DNA from: CAG-877 sp963660495
Lineage (GTDB): Bacteria > Bacillota_I > Bacilli_A > RF39 > UBA660
DNA length: 12,414 bases
Assembly: GCA_963660495.1 (NCBI GenBank)
Contig: CAVKYO010000041.1
Coordinates: 1 to 12,414, forward strand
Direction of reading: 5' to 3'
Shown here: one piece after another, positions 1 to 6,469 of the stretch
How positions within the stretch are numbered: position 1 is the stretch's first letter
How the letters are laid out: each line of letters begins with the position of its first letter
The notes under the pieces: generated by a model
Seen by the model: the letters and a program-made list of their open reading frames with translations, nothing else
What the model was told of the DNA's origin: nothing
Databases searched by the model: none
Made by a program: the position numbers and the translations under genes

Positions 1-1
1 C

Positions 2-61
2 TTAAAAAATAAGGGCTTGGGAGGTTTTGACCATTTAAAACTGTCAAATTCAAGATTATAG
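2..61 (+). CDS. Possible 3' end of a plus-strand gene running in from the left edge (partial)
   Basis: One plus-strand frame is open from the edge for 19 codons and ends at a TAG at 59-61; the other two plus frames have stops within the first 12 bases. The peptide has a Gly-rich part followed by DHLKLSNSRL. I recognise no family in it. The hairpin at 63-114, just beyond the stop, could end transcription from this side too. A 19-codon open frame arises by chance fairly often at this base composition, so the call is weak. The alternative is plain intergenic DNA. Confidence 0.25.
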   Translation, partial: LKNKGLGGFDHLKLSNSRL

Positions 62-62
62 C

Positions 63-114
63 AAAAAAAAAGCAAAAAAGGAACTCTTAAATTACTAATC
101 CTTTATTGCTTTTT
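63..114 (-). terminator. Rho-independent terminator of the gpr-spoIIP cluster
   Basis: Read on the minus strand, arms 99-114 and 67-82 form a 16-bp stem with one A/A mismatch (76 against 105) and a 16-base loop, and a T-rich run continues to position 63. The upstream arm lies inside the last codons of the small membrane-protein gene, and its TAG stop (95-97) is in the loop. The plus-strand reading also ends in a T run (110-114), so it may serve a convergent gene at the left edge. Confidence 0.6.
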
Positions 115-415
115 CAACTTCGTTAAAAATAAAGTTCATAATTGTATCAAAACCCTTTTCTATCAAATTAGAAACCATAATACCTAGCTTTGATAAGTTA
201 TTACTATAATCCTTTTCCTTCTCTAAATAATTAGAAGCAACTATTTCCTTACCAGAAGAAACATCAGCTTCAAATCTCTTAATTGCCTCATTTGTTAAAG
301 CATTCTTTCTTCCTTTACTAACATCATAATATCCTGTATATTGCCCAAAGTATAAAGCTAAAAATAAAACTACAATAACAGTACCTACTAATCTAATAAT
401 ATTTTTACCCTTCAT
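95..415 (-). CDS. Small single-pass membrane protein downstream of spoIIP (YqxA position)
   Basis: The product has 106 residues. A basic N-terminus (MKGKN) leads into one hydrophobic segment at about residues 7-25, followed by a charged, probably helical region and an amphipathic C-terminal helix (about 78-104). This predicts a membrane-anchored protein with a small soluble tail. Its start overlaps the end of spoIIP by 11 bases (405-415), which suggests coupled translation; the GG directly before the ATG is too close to be a good Shine-Dalgarno site. In B. subtilis the gene after gpr and spoIIP is yqxA (DUF3679), a small membrane protein of similar size and layout. The resemblance here is position and architecture, not clear sequence identity, so I give no symbol. 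A role in sporulation is inferred from the operon only. Confidence 0.8.
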   Translation of the reverse strand: MKGKNIIRLVGTVIVVLFLALYFGQYTGYYDVSKGRKNALTNEAIKRFEADVSSGKEIVASNYLEKEKDYSNNLSKLGIMVSNLIEKGFDTIMNFIFNEVEKAIKD

Positions 416-1328
416 CCTTTTTAATAACCTCCATAAAACATTCTGAAAAAGCTAAAACTGAATTCAAAACTTCTGAAGGAGTATTTTCATATCCCCCTAT
501 TTCAATTAAAATAGTCCGGTTAGAAAAGTCCTGATTATAAACACCATTAACACCTTCGCCACCTTTTTTATAAATACCTTTAGATAACCCTGGGTACTTA
601 GTATTCATAAGGTTATTAATCTCTTCTGTAAACGCTAAATTTTCCTGATAATTCTCATTTTCAAGTCCTATTAAAAAAATAGTTTTAGCGTAAGTCTTAC
701 CATTAATATCAACAGTAGTTCTTCCTTTATCTAAACTATCTCTATGTACATCAATATAATATTTCAAACTAGGATGATTCTCCCTAGCACTTTCTAATAA
801 AACTCTACTCGCTCTATAACTATATGAATATTTCCAACCATTAATGTTTAAAATATCCTTAATACTGTTTTCTTCAACCAATGAGTAATAATTATTCTTA
901 TTAAATATCTCTTGCAATGCATAATCTGCAAACATAACAGTCGGTCTAACACTAAATTCCGCAAAATTACTAAAAGCGTACTCTTCACTCTGATGTGAAT
1001 TATAAATATAAATCATTGGCTCCGTACTAACATTTACAGGATTATCATCATTATGAATTACCCTTTCACTCTTAAAATAATCATTATCAAGTAAAATAGC
1101 TGGACTCGCAAATAAATCTTTAATAGTCAAACTAATAATATTATCAAATATCGTCGTATCATCTTTTAATAAAATTTGTACTAAATATTTATCATTAATC
1201 TTAATATTACTTCTATTCAAAAGACAAAAACTAAGTACTAAAGAAAAAATAAATAATAATAAAACAACAATTATCTTTAAATTAGTAAATCTCTTTCTAC
1301 TCTTCCTAGTAATAAATCGCTTCTTCAT
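405..1328 (-). CDS. spoIIP: Stage II sporulation protein P (SpoIIP), cell wall amidase/endopeptidase
   Basis: SpoIIP degrades peptidoglycan during engulfment of the forespore, working with SpoIID and SpoIIM at the septal membrane. The 307-residue product has a very basic N-terminus, one transmembrane segment (about residues 17-37), a linker, and a SpoIIP domain from about residue 105. Family hallmarks visible are YIYNSHQSEEY (107-117, with H112), YRASR (171-175), YIDVHRDS (191-198, with H195) and GVYNQDFSNR followed by ILIEIGG (262-279, with E276). The two His and the Glu match the metal-binding or catalytic positions expected for the family. The ATG follows a GGTGAT ribosome binding site by three bases. 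It lies 36 bases after gpr, as in Bacillus. SpoIID and SpoIIM are not in the window. The C-terminal end overlaps the next small gene. Confidence 0.95.
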   Translation of the reverse strand: MKKRFITRKSRKRFTNLKIIVVLLLFIFSLVLSFCLLNRSNIKINDKYLVQILLKDDTTIFDNIISLTIKDLFASPAILLDNDYFKSERVIHNDDNPVNVSTEPMIYIYNSHQSEEYAFSNFAEFSVRPTVMFADYALQEIFNKNNYYSLVEENSIKDILNINGWKYSYSYRASRVLLESARENHPSLKYYIDVHRDSLDKGRTTVDINGKTYAKTIFLIGLENENYQENLAFTEEINNLMNTKYPGLSKGIYKKGGEGVNGVYNQDFSNRTILIEIGGYENTPSEVLNSVLAFSECFMEVIKKDEG

Positions 1329-1364
1329 ATTATCACCAAGACTAATATAAACTTTTATACCAAA

Positions 1365-2351
1365 TTAATTTGTCGGATTAAAGGATTTATGCAAACTTTT
1401 ATTAATACCATTACCAATGAGCATACTTAACTTTTCAATTATAAAATCAACCTCTTTAGGACATACCATCATATTATAATTAACTGGTATTAAAACCTCT
1501 CTAAATAATTCATTCAATTCTTGTTCATTAAGACTACCAAGCATTCCTAATAATTCATTTTTTTCTTTACTAGATAATTCATCCTTTTCATTACTATAAT
1601 CTAAACTATTATCAGAAACTAACTTCATTTTAACATTATTATAATTTTTAATTTTATAACTAAATTTCTTATACATAAAACTAAATGTATCAGTAACAAT
1701 AGTAGCCGCATCAACAATAGTAGGAACTCCTATCGCAATAACAGTAACTCCTAATTTTTCTTTACTAATTTCCTCTCTATAATTACCAACACCAGAACCA
1801 GGAGTTATACCAGAATCCGTAATTTGAATAGTCTTATTAATTCTAGATATACTTCTAGCCGCTAAGGCATCAATAATTATTACTAAATCAACCTTTAAAA
1901 ACTTCACTAAGTTACTTACTAAACTAGATGTTTCAATACCCGTAACTCCTGTAACACTAGGTTTAAAAGAACAAACATTAACATACCCTTCTTCTACCTC
2001 ACCAAGTTGAAACAAATGACTTGTAACTAAAACATTATCAATAGTCATAGGACCTAAAGCATCAGGTGTTGATTTACTATTACCAAGTCCAACAACTAAT
2101 ACCTTTTTCTTACTAACATCACCCAGTAATTCTTTAAGTTCTTTTATAAATACTTTTGAAACAGCTAAATAATTATCTTTATCTGTAATATCTAAAAAAC
2201 TAATCGTTACATAATTCTTATCTGAAACAACTCTTTTATCAACCGTAATATCTTTATCATATTTAAAAACATTACTAGAAGAGCTTTTCTCATCTTTTTC
2301 AATAACTAAATCTGTTCTATAATTATATTTTTCTAAATCTATACAATGCAT
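1365..2351 (-). CDS. gpr: Germination protease (GPR), spore protease for small acid-soluble proteins
   Basis: GPR cleaves the DNA-protecting small acid-soluble spore proteins at germination; it is made as a zymogen in the forespore and processes itself. With the start chosen here the product has 328 residues. Family blocks in order are YRTDLVIEKD (11-20), VLVVGLGN (84-91), TPDALGPMTIDNVLVTSHLF (95-114), TGIETS (137-142), DALAARS (161-167), TDSGITPGSGVGN (178-190), IGVPTIVDA (207-215) and MVCPKEVD (295-302, where many homologues have MVTPKEVD). I chose the ATG at 2351 because AGGTGA lies five bases upstream; the in-frame GTG at 2360 sits inside that site. No substrate gene is in this window. 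I could not assign a sigma-F or sigma-G promoter with confidence. Confidence 0.95.
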   Translation of the reverse strand: MHCIDLEKYNYRTDLVIEKDEKSSSSNVFKYDKDITVDKRVVSDKNYVTISFLDITDKDNYLAVSKVFIKELKELLGDVSKKKVLVVGLGNSKSTPDALGPMTIDNVLVTSHLFQLGEVEEGYVNVCSFKPSVTGVTGIETSSLVSNLVKFLKVDLVIIIDALAARSISRINKTIQITDSGITPGSGVGNYREEISKEKLGVTVIAIGVPTIVDAATIVTDTFSFMYKKFSYKIKNYNNVKMKLVSDNSLDYSNEKDELSSKEKNELLGMLGSLNEQELNELFREVLIPVNYNMMVCPKEVDFIIEKLSMLIGNGINKSLHKSFNPTN

Positions 2352-2356
2352 TTTCT

Positions 2357-2362
2357 TCACCT
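2357..2362 (-). promoter_or_regulatory. Ribosome binding site that decides the gpr start
   Basis: AGGTGA on the minus strand, five bases before the ATG at 2351-2349. It overlaps the upstream in-frame GTG (2360-2358), which rules that GTG out as the start. Confidence 0.75.
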
Positions 2363-2395
2363 AATAATATTATTAACAAAAACTTAAACTTTTAT

Positions 2396-2424
2396 TTGCA
2401 TTTTTCCCATATCTTTGGTAAAAT
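2396..2424 (+). promoter_or_regulatory. Sigma-A-type promoter of rpsT
   Basis: The -35 TTGCAT (2396-2401) and the -10 TAAAAT (2419-2424) are separated by exactly 17 bases. The expected transcript starts near 2431, giving a leader of about 24 bases with GAGGTGA (2443-2449) before the rpsT ATG. It lies in the 103-base divergent region between gpr and rpsT. Confidence 0.65.
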
Positions 2425-2454
2425 TAATATGTTTACAAAAAGTGAGGTGAAATT

Positions 2455-2718
2455 ATGCCAAATATTAAAAGTGCTAAAAAGCGTATGCGTTCAAATGCTA
2501 AGAAAACTAACGTTAATACATTAGTAAATTCAAGTATGAGAACTGCTATTAAAAAGTTTGAAAAAGAAGTAAAAGCAGGAAACAAAGAAACAGCTAGTAA
2601 CAATTTAAACGTTGCTATTCAAAGAATTGATAAAGCAATGTCATCTGGCTTAGTACATAAAAATAAAGCTGCACGTTTAAAATCAAGATTAACAAAAATG
2701 AAAAACGGAATGAATTAA
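2455..2718 (+). CDS. rpsT: 30S ribosomal protein S20
   Basis: S20 is a primary binding protein of the small ribosomal subunit that contacts 16S rRNA near its 5' domain and helix 44. The 87-residue product is highly basic and has the standard family pattern: MPNIKSAKKRMR at the N-terminus, then three helices rich in Lys and Arg, with a HKNKAARLKSRLTK block near the C-terminus. Its length is typical. The ATG is preceded by a strong GAGGTGA site. It diverges from gpr, has its own promoter (2396-2424) and its own terminator (2717-2740), so it is a single-gene transcription unit. The rpsT-gpr-spoIIP neighbourhood is shared with Bacillus. Confidence 0.97.
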   Translation: MPNIKSAKKRMRSNAKKTNVNTLVNSSMRTAIKKFEKEVKAGNKETASNNLNVAIQRIDKAMSSGLVHKNKAARLKSRLTKMKNGMN

Positions 2719-2740
2719 AAGTCGACTAACGGCTTTTTTT
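2717..2740 (+). terminator. Rho-independent terminator of rpsT
   Basis: Arms 2717-2724 and 2730-2737 form an 8-bp stem with one G-T wobble and a 5-base loop, and the T tract runs to 2740. The stem begins within the TAA stop codon (2716-2718) of rpsT. Confidence 0.85.
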
Positions 2741-2798
2741 ATTTACTTTGTCAAAAATTTAAGTTACAATAAAGACATAGAATATAACAGGAGGAAAC

Positions 2799-3716
2799 AT
2801 GAAAAAATTAATAAAAACAGGTCTTTTTATGATCATACTCGGTTTAATATTAATGCAAAAAGAGACAATTATTACTTTTATAAAAGAGACTTTAAATCCT
2901 AAAAATATCACTGTTGAACTTGGTGAAAAAAATGACTATTACCGTAACTATGATTTCTCATACGTTCAAAATACTGATAATTTCAGTCCAGAATGTCGTC
3001 AAGATATATTAAATATTTATTATACAGCTATCAATGCTGGTAAAAATACTTTTACTTTTTACTGTTCCAAAGACTATGAAACATGCATGGATGATATTAA
3101 AGAACTAGCTAATAATCAAGAAACTCTATCACACATAAATAACTTTGTTCATCCATACAATGGTTTCCAACATATTGAAACAGAATACGATAGTCTTGGT
3201 AAAGTAACTATAACCGTACATAAAAGTTATACAACAAGTGATATTCAAGAAATAGAAAAGAAATTAGATTATATTGAAGCAAATGTTTTAAATAAAAACT
3301 TATCCGCAACAGAAAATATAAAATTAGCTCATGACTACATCATAAATAACTCATCATATGATATAACTAAAAAAAATACTGGTGTAACAAGTTATAAATC
3401 AGATATTGCTTACGGTCCTCTAATAGAAGGATATGGTATCTGTGGTGGCTACACAGACGCTATGGAATTAATACTAGAAAGACTTGGAATTGAAAGTTAT
3501 AAAATATCAAGTGATAATCACGTTTGGAACGCTGTTAATTTAAATAATACTTGGTATCACCTAGACTTAACCTGGGATGATCCAATTACTTCAAATAATA
3601 TCCCAGTTCTAGATCATAGTTTCTTCTTAATAAACACTAAAAAATTATTAGAAATAGAAACTACTGAACATCAATTTGATCAAGACATATACCAAGAACT
3701 AAAATTAACATACTAA
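2799..3716 (+). CDS. Membrane-anchored transglutaminase-like (papain-fold) protein
   Basis: The product has 305 residues. An N-terminal hydrophobic segment (about 7-20) after a basic start predicts a membrane anchor or uncleaved signal; there is no lipobox Cys, so it is probably not a lipoprotein. The C-terminal half is a transglutaminase-like domain with a complete Cys-His-Asp triad: C215 in YGICGGYTDA, H241 in DNHVWNAV and D256 in WYHLDLTWDDP. Bacterial members with this pattern are mostly putative extracytoplasmic cysteine proteases or amidases; the substrate cannot be told. The region from 40 to 165 has no motif I recognise. AGGAGG (2789-2794) lies four bases before the ATG. It is alone between rpsT and the convergent miaA, sharing a terminator with the latter. 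I found no convincing -35/-10 pair in the 2741-2788 gap; readthrough from rpsT is possible. Confidence 0.9.
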   Translation: MKKLIKTGLFMIILGLILMQKETIITFIKETLNPKNITVELGEKNDYYRNYDFSYVQNTDNFSPECRQDILNIYYTAINAGKNTFTFYCSKDYETCMDDIKELANNQETLSHINNFVHPYNGFQHIETEYDSLGKVTITVHKSYTTSDIQEIEKKLDYIEANVLNKNLSATENIKLAHDYIINNSSYDITKKNTGVTSYKSDIAYGPLIEGYGICGGYTDAMELILERLGIESYKISSDNHVWNAVNLNNTWYHLDLTWDDPITSNNIPVLDHSFFLINTKKLLEIETTEHQFDQDIYQELKLTY

Positions 3717-3746
3717 AAGGAGAACAAAATTAGTTCTCCTTTTTTT
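3715..3746. terminator. Bidirectional terminator between the transglutaminase gene and miaA
   Basis: Arms 3715-3725 and 3733-3743 form a perfect 11-bp stem with a 7-base loop. The plus strand ends in a T tract to 3746, and the minus strand ends in TTTT (3718-3715). The stem holds the last codons of miaA, the loop holds the miaA stop (3730-3732), and the stop of the transglutaminase gene (3714-3716) overlaps the other arm. Confidence 0.9.
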
Positions 3747-4611
3747 CTTCTATAAAATTATATACTTCCTCCACTGTCTTATCAAAATCATTAAAATTAA
3801 CATCAAACCAAGTCGTATTAAATTGATGATTAAAGAAAGTATATTGTCTCTTCGCAAATCTTCTAGAATCAAGTTTAATCCTTTCAACAACATCATCTAT
3901 TGAAGTATCACCAAATAAGTAATCATAAAACTCTTTATAGCCAATGGCGGAATTTAAAACTCTAGAATTTAAATAATATTGCTTTAATCCTAATATCTCA
4001 TCTAAAAGACCAGACTTCATCATCTTATCTACTCTCTCATTAATTCTTTCGTATAAATAACTTCTATCAGTAGTAAGACCAATAAATTTACTTGGATATA
4101 ATAAAACATCCTTATTATTAGTAATTTCTTCATTATTTAGAAGTTTATTTAAAAGTCTAACTAATCGTCTTCTATTACTAACATCATCAATACTAACTCC
4201 ATAACTATTTATCTTACTAATTAACTCATCCTTAGAATAATCATCATAATTATTATTTATTGTACCTTCTGTAAACTTATAATCATATAAAGCTGCTTTT
4301 ATATAAAGTCCTGTACCACCTACAATAATTATCCTCTTACCTCTTTTATTAATATCTTCTATTAGTCTTCTAACATCTTTTTGATAATCATAAACACTAT
4401 AATTTTCTGTAACTGAACAAACATCAATTAAATGATGAACAATACCTTCTCTTTCTTCTATAGTAGGTTTAGCACTACCTATATCTAATCCTTTATATAT
4501 AGAAACAGAATCTCCATTAATTATCTCAGCATTTATCATTTTTGCCAGACTAATACTTAACTTTGTTTTACCAACACTAGTAGGACCAATGATAACTATA
4601 ATATCCTTCAA
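3730..4611 (-). CDS. miaA: tRNA dimethylallyltransferase (MiaA)
   Basis: MiaA transfers a dimethylallyl group from DMAPP to N6 of A37 in tRNAs that read codons starting with U, improving decoding. The 293-residue product has the P-loop GPTSVGKT (9-16), NGDSVSIYKGLDIGSAKP (32-49, with D34), VGGTGLYIKA (97-106), an NRRRLVRLL block in the insertion domain, and the C-terminal SRRFAKRQYTFF block where many homologues have TWF. The start is a TTG at 4611-4609, placed three bases after GAGGTGAT; no in-frame ATG near it would keep the P-loop strand intact. It follows mutL by 47 bases and has a good promoter of its own overlapping the mutL stop, so it can be made with or apart from uvrC-mutL. The C-terminus EKKEN is encoded by the terminator hairpin. 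Confidence 0.96.
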   Translation of the reverse strand: MKDIIVIIGPTSVGKTKLSISLAKMINAEIINGDSVSIYKGLDIGSAKPTIEEREGIVHHLIDVCSVTENYSVYDYQKDVRRLIEDINKRGKRIIIVGGTGLYIKAALYDYKFTEGTINNNYDDYSKDELISKINSYGVSIDDVSNRRRLVRLLNKLLNNEEITNNKDVLLYPSKFIGLTTDRSYLYERINERVDKMMKSGLLDEILGLKQYYLNSRVLNSAIGYKEFYDYLFGDTSIDDVVERIKLDSRRFAKRQYTFFNHQFNTTWFDVNFNDFDKTVEEVYNFIEEKKEN

Positions 4612-4614
4612 AAT

Positions 4615-4622
4615 ATCACCTC
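4615..4622 (-). promoter_or_regulatory. Ribosome binding site supporting the TTG start of miaA
   Basis: GAGGTGAT on the minus strand, three bases before the TTG at 4611-4609. The match reaches the extreme 3' end of 16S rRNA, the same pattern seen before several ATG-started genes in this window. Confidence 0.8.
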
Positions 4623-4637
4623 AAAGCTTTTTTTAAG

Positions 4638-4666
4638 AGTATAAACTAAAAAGAAGTATTAATCAA
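4638..4666 (-). promoter_or_regulatory. Sigma-A-type promoter of miaA
   Basis: Read on the minus strand, the -35 TTGATT (4666-4661) and the -10 TATACT (4643-4638) are 17 bases apart. The -35 lies in the last codons and stop of mutL. Transcription would start near 4631, about 20 bases before the TTG start. Confidence 0.6.
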
Positions 4667-4676
4667 GACTTCTCTT
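4649..4676 (-). terminator. Weak hairpin with T run at the end of mutL
   Basis: On the minus strand arms 4676-4668 and 4657-4649 can form a 9-bp AT-rich stem with one G-T wobble, a 10-base loop, and T residues at the 3' side. It overlaps the mutL stop and the miaA -35 element. It could partly terminate uvrC-mutL transcripts, but the stem is weak and may be chance. Confidence 0.3.
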
Positions 4677-6449
4677 AAATAGTTTTTCTAAATCATATTT
4701 AGTATAAGTAATAATTGTCGGTCTACCATGAGGACAAGTAAATGGATTATCACATTTTCTTAAAGCATCAAGTAAAAACACCTGATCATCATAAGAAATA
4801 TAATCATTTGCTTTAATAGACATTCTACAAGCCATAGTTGCGGCCATTCTCCATACAAATAAATCAAAATCAAATGACTCTCTAGTAATAATAATATCAA
4901 TAACTTTACGAATACACTCTTCACAAACATCATCCATAATCCAAGAAGGATGACTTCTAACTATAATTGTATTAATACCAAACTCCTCTGTTTTAAAACC
5001 ATATTCTTCTAACAAAGAAAAGTTCTCTTTAACGATTAATGTCTCACTCGCACTAAGCTCTATCTTAATTGGAATAAGTAAATCAACAATAACAACCTTT
5101 TCTTTTAAAGCTGCTAGTACTTTTTCATAATTAATTCTCTCAGCTGCGGCATGTTGATCAATTATATACATACCATCTTCGTTCTCTGCAATTATATAAG
5201 TAGAATAAACAATTCCTCTAGGTTCCATTTTCTTAATACGATATTCCTTTTCAACTGAAACTTCTTCTACTTCATCTATATCTTCTTCTTTAGTCTCATT
5301 ATATATCTCTTCTCTAGCATTAACTTCAAAATCAAGTTTAATTTCTTCATAAGAAGTCTTAGGGCCAAATACTGAAGTATATGAAACATCATCATTACTA
5401 TTTTTAATCTGTCTACTTACTTCAGTAATAGAAGAAACATCTCTAACTGCTGCATTAGGTATCAATGTTAATTGTTTTAACTTCTTAGTTACTAAGTCAA
5501 TTACCAATTCCTTTAAAGTATCCATTTTAGAAAACTTAATATCCATTTTAGTTGGATGTATATTAATATCTATAAGTATTGGATCAACATCAATATTTAA
5601 AACAATTACTGGAAATTTATCTTTAGGAATATAAGTATGATAAGAATCAATTATTATTTTATTAAGTTCATTATTCTTAATAACTCTTCCATTAACTAAT
5701 GTTGTAATACCATTACGATTACTCTTAGTAACTTCTGGATAAGAAATAAAACCAGATATGTAGTAATCATCATTCTCACCAGATATAGCTATCATCTTCT
5801 TAGTAACATCAGCACCATAAATTTGGTAAATTACTTTTAATAAATCTCCAGAACCATCAGTTCTAAGTAATACTTTATCATTATTAATAAGACAAAACTT
5901 AATATCTGGATATGATAAAGCCATCTTATCAACATATTCAACTATATTAGAAAGTTCTACATATAAATTCTTTAAATATTTTAATCTAACAGGTGTATTG
6001 TAAAATAAATCCGAAACAGTAATAGTAGTACCTTCTTGTAAATCGCATGAAGAAACCTTTATATTTTCGCCACCTTCTAATGTAACTAATGTCCCAGTTT
6101 CTCCATTAGAAGTCTTTAAACAGACATTTGAAACAGACGCAATAGAAGGAAGAGCCTCACCTCTAAATCCTAATGACTCAATATAAAATAAATCATCTAA
6201 GTTCTTAAGTTTCGAAGTAGCGTGACGAGAAAAAGCCATAACGGCGTCCTCTCTATCCATACCAACACCATTATCACTAACTTCTATTTCTTTAACACCA
6301 GAATCTATAAGTTTAATTGTTATTTCACTACTTTTCGCATCAATTGAGTTTTCAACCAATTCCTTAACAACATTCATAGTCTTTTCAACTACTTCTCCAG
6401 CCGCTATCTTATTAGCTAAAACCTCATCCATAACTTTAATTTTTGACAT
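4659..6449 (-). CDS. mutL: DNA mismatch repair protein MutL, endonuclease type
   Basis: MutL couples mismatch recognition by MutS to strand incision. The 596-residue product has the GHKL ATPase N-terminus: ELVENSIDA (30-38, with E30 and N34), DNGVGM (59-64), FSRHATSK (73-80) and GFRGEAL (94-100). A variable acidic linker covers about 355-405. The C-terminal domain holds DQHAAAE with a second Glu at 442 (431-442), matching the DQHA(X)2E(X)4E metal-binding motif, plus ACR (540-542), CPHGRP (572-577) and FKR (591-593). These mark the nicking MutL found in organisms without MutH, as in Bacillus. AGGTG precedes the ATG. It lies 20 bases after uvrC, so the two are probably cotranscribed. mutS, its usual neighbour, is not in the window. 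Confidence 0.97.
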   Translation of the reverse strand: MSKIKVMDEVLANKIAAGEVVEKTMNVVKELVENSIDAKSSEITIKLIDSGVKEIEVSDNGVGMDREDAVMAFSRHATSKLKNLDDLFYIESLGFRGEALPSIASVSNVCLKTSNGETGTLVTLEGGENIKVSSCDLQEGTTITVSDLFYNTPVRLKYLKNLYVELSNIVEYVDKMALSYPDIKFCLINNDKVLLRTDGSGDLLKVIYQIYGADVTKKMIAISGENDDYYISGFISYPEVTKSNRNGITTLVNGRVIKNNELNKIIIDSYHTYIPKDKFPVIVLNIDVDPILIDINIHPTKMDIKFSKMDTLKELVIDLVTKKLKQLTLIPNAAVRDVSSITEVSRQIKNSNDDVSYTSVFGPKTSYEEIKLDFEVNAREEIYNETKEEDIDEVEEVSVEKEYRIKKMEPRGIVYSTYIIAENEDGMYIIDQHAAAERINYEKVLAALKEKVVIVDLLIPIKIELSASETLIVKENFSLLEEYGFKTEEFGINTIIVRSHPSWIMDDVCEECIRKVIDIIITRESFDFDLFVWRMAATMACRMSIKANDYISYDDQVFLLDALRKCDNPFTCPHGRPTIITYTKYDLEKLFKRSLD

Positions 6450-6469
6450 ACAACACCTACTTCTATATA

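Noticed and set aside
17..50. TTTGAC / GTCAAA inverted repeat near the left edge as an operator
   Set aside because: Only six bases per arm with no associated gene start visible; expected by chance in AT-rich DNA.
55..60. TATAAT on the minus strand after the spoIIP-cluster terminator
   Set aside because: No acceptable -35; the region upstream is a T run that belongs to the terminator.
2400..2412. GGGAAAAATG on the minus strand upstream of gpr as a sigma-F/sigma-G type -10
   Set aside because: A matching -35 (GYATA or similar, about 15 bases upstream) is not there, so a forespore promoter cannot be supported from sequence alone.
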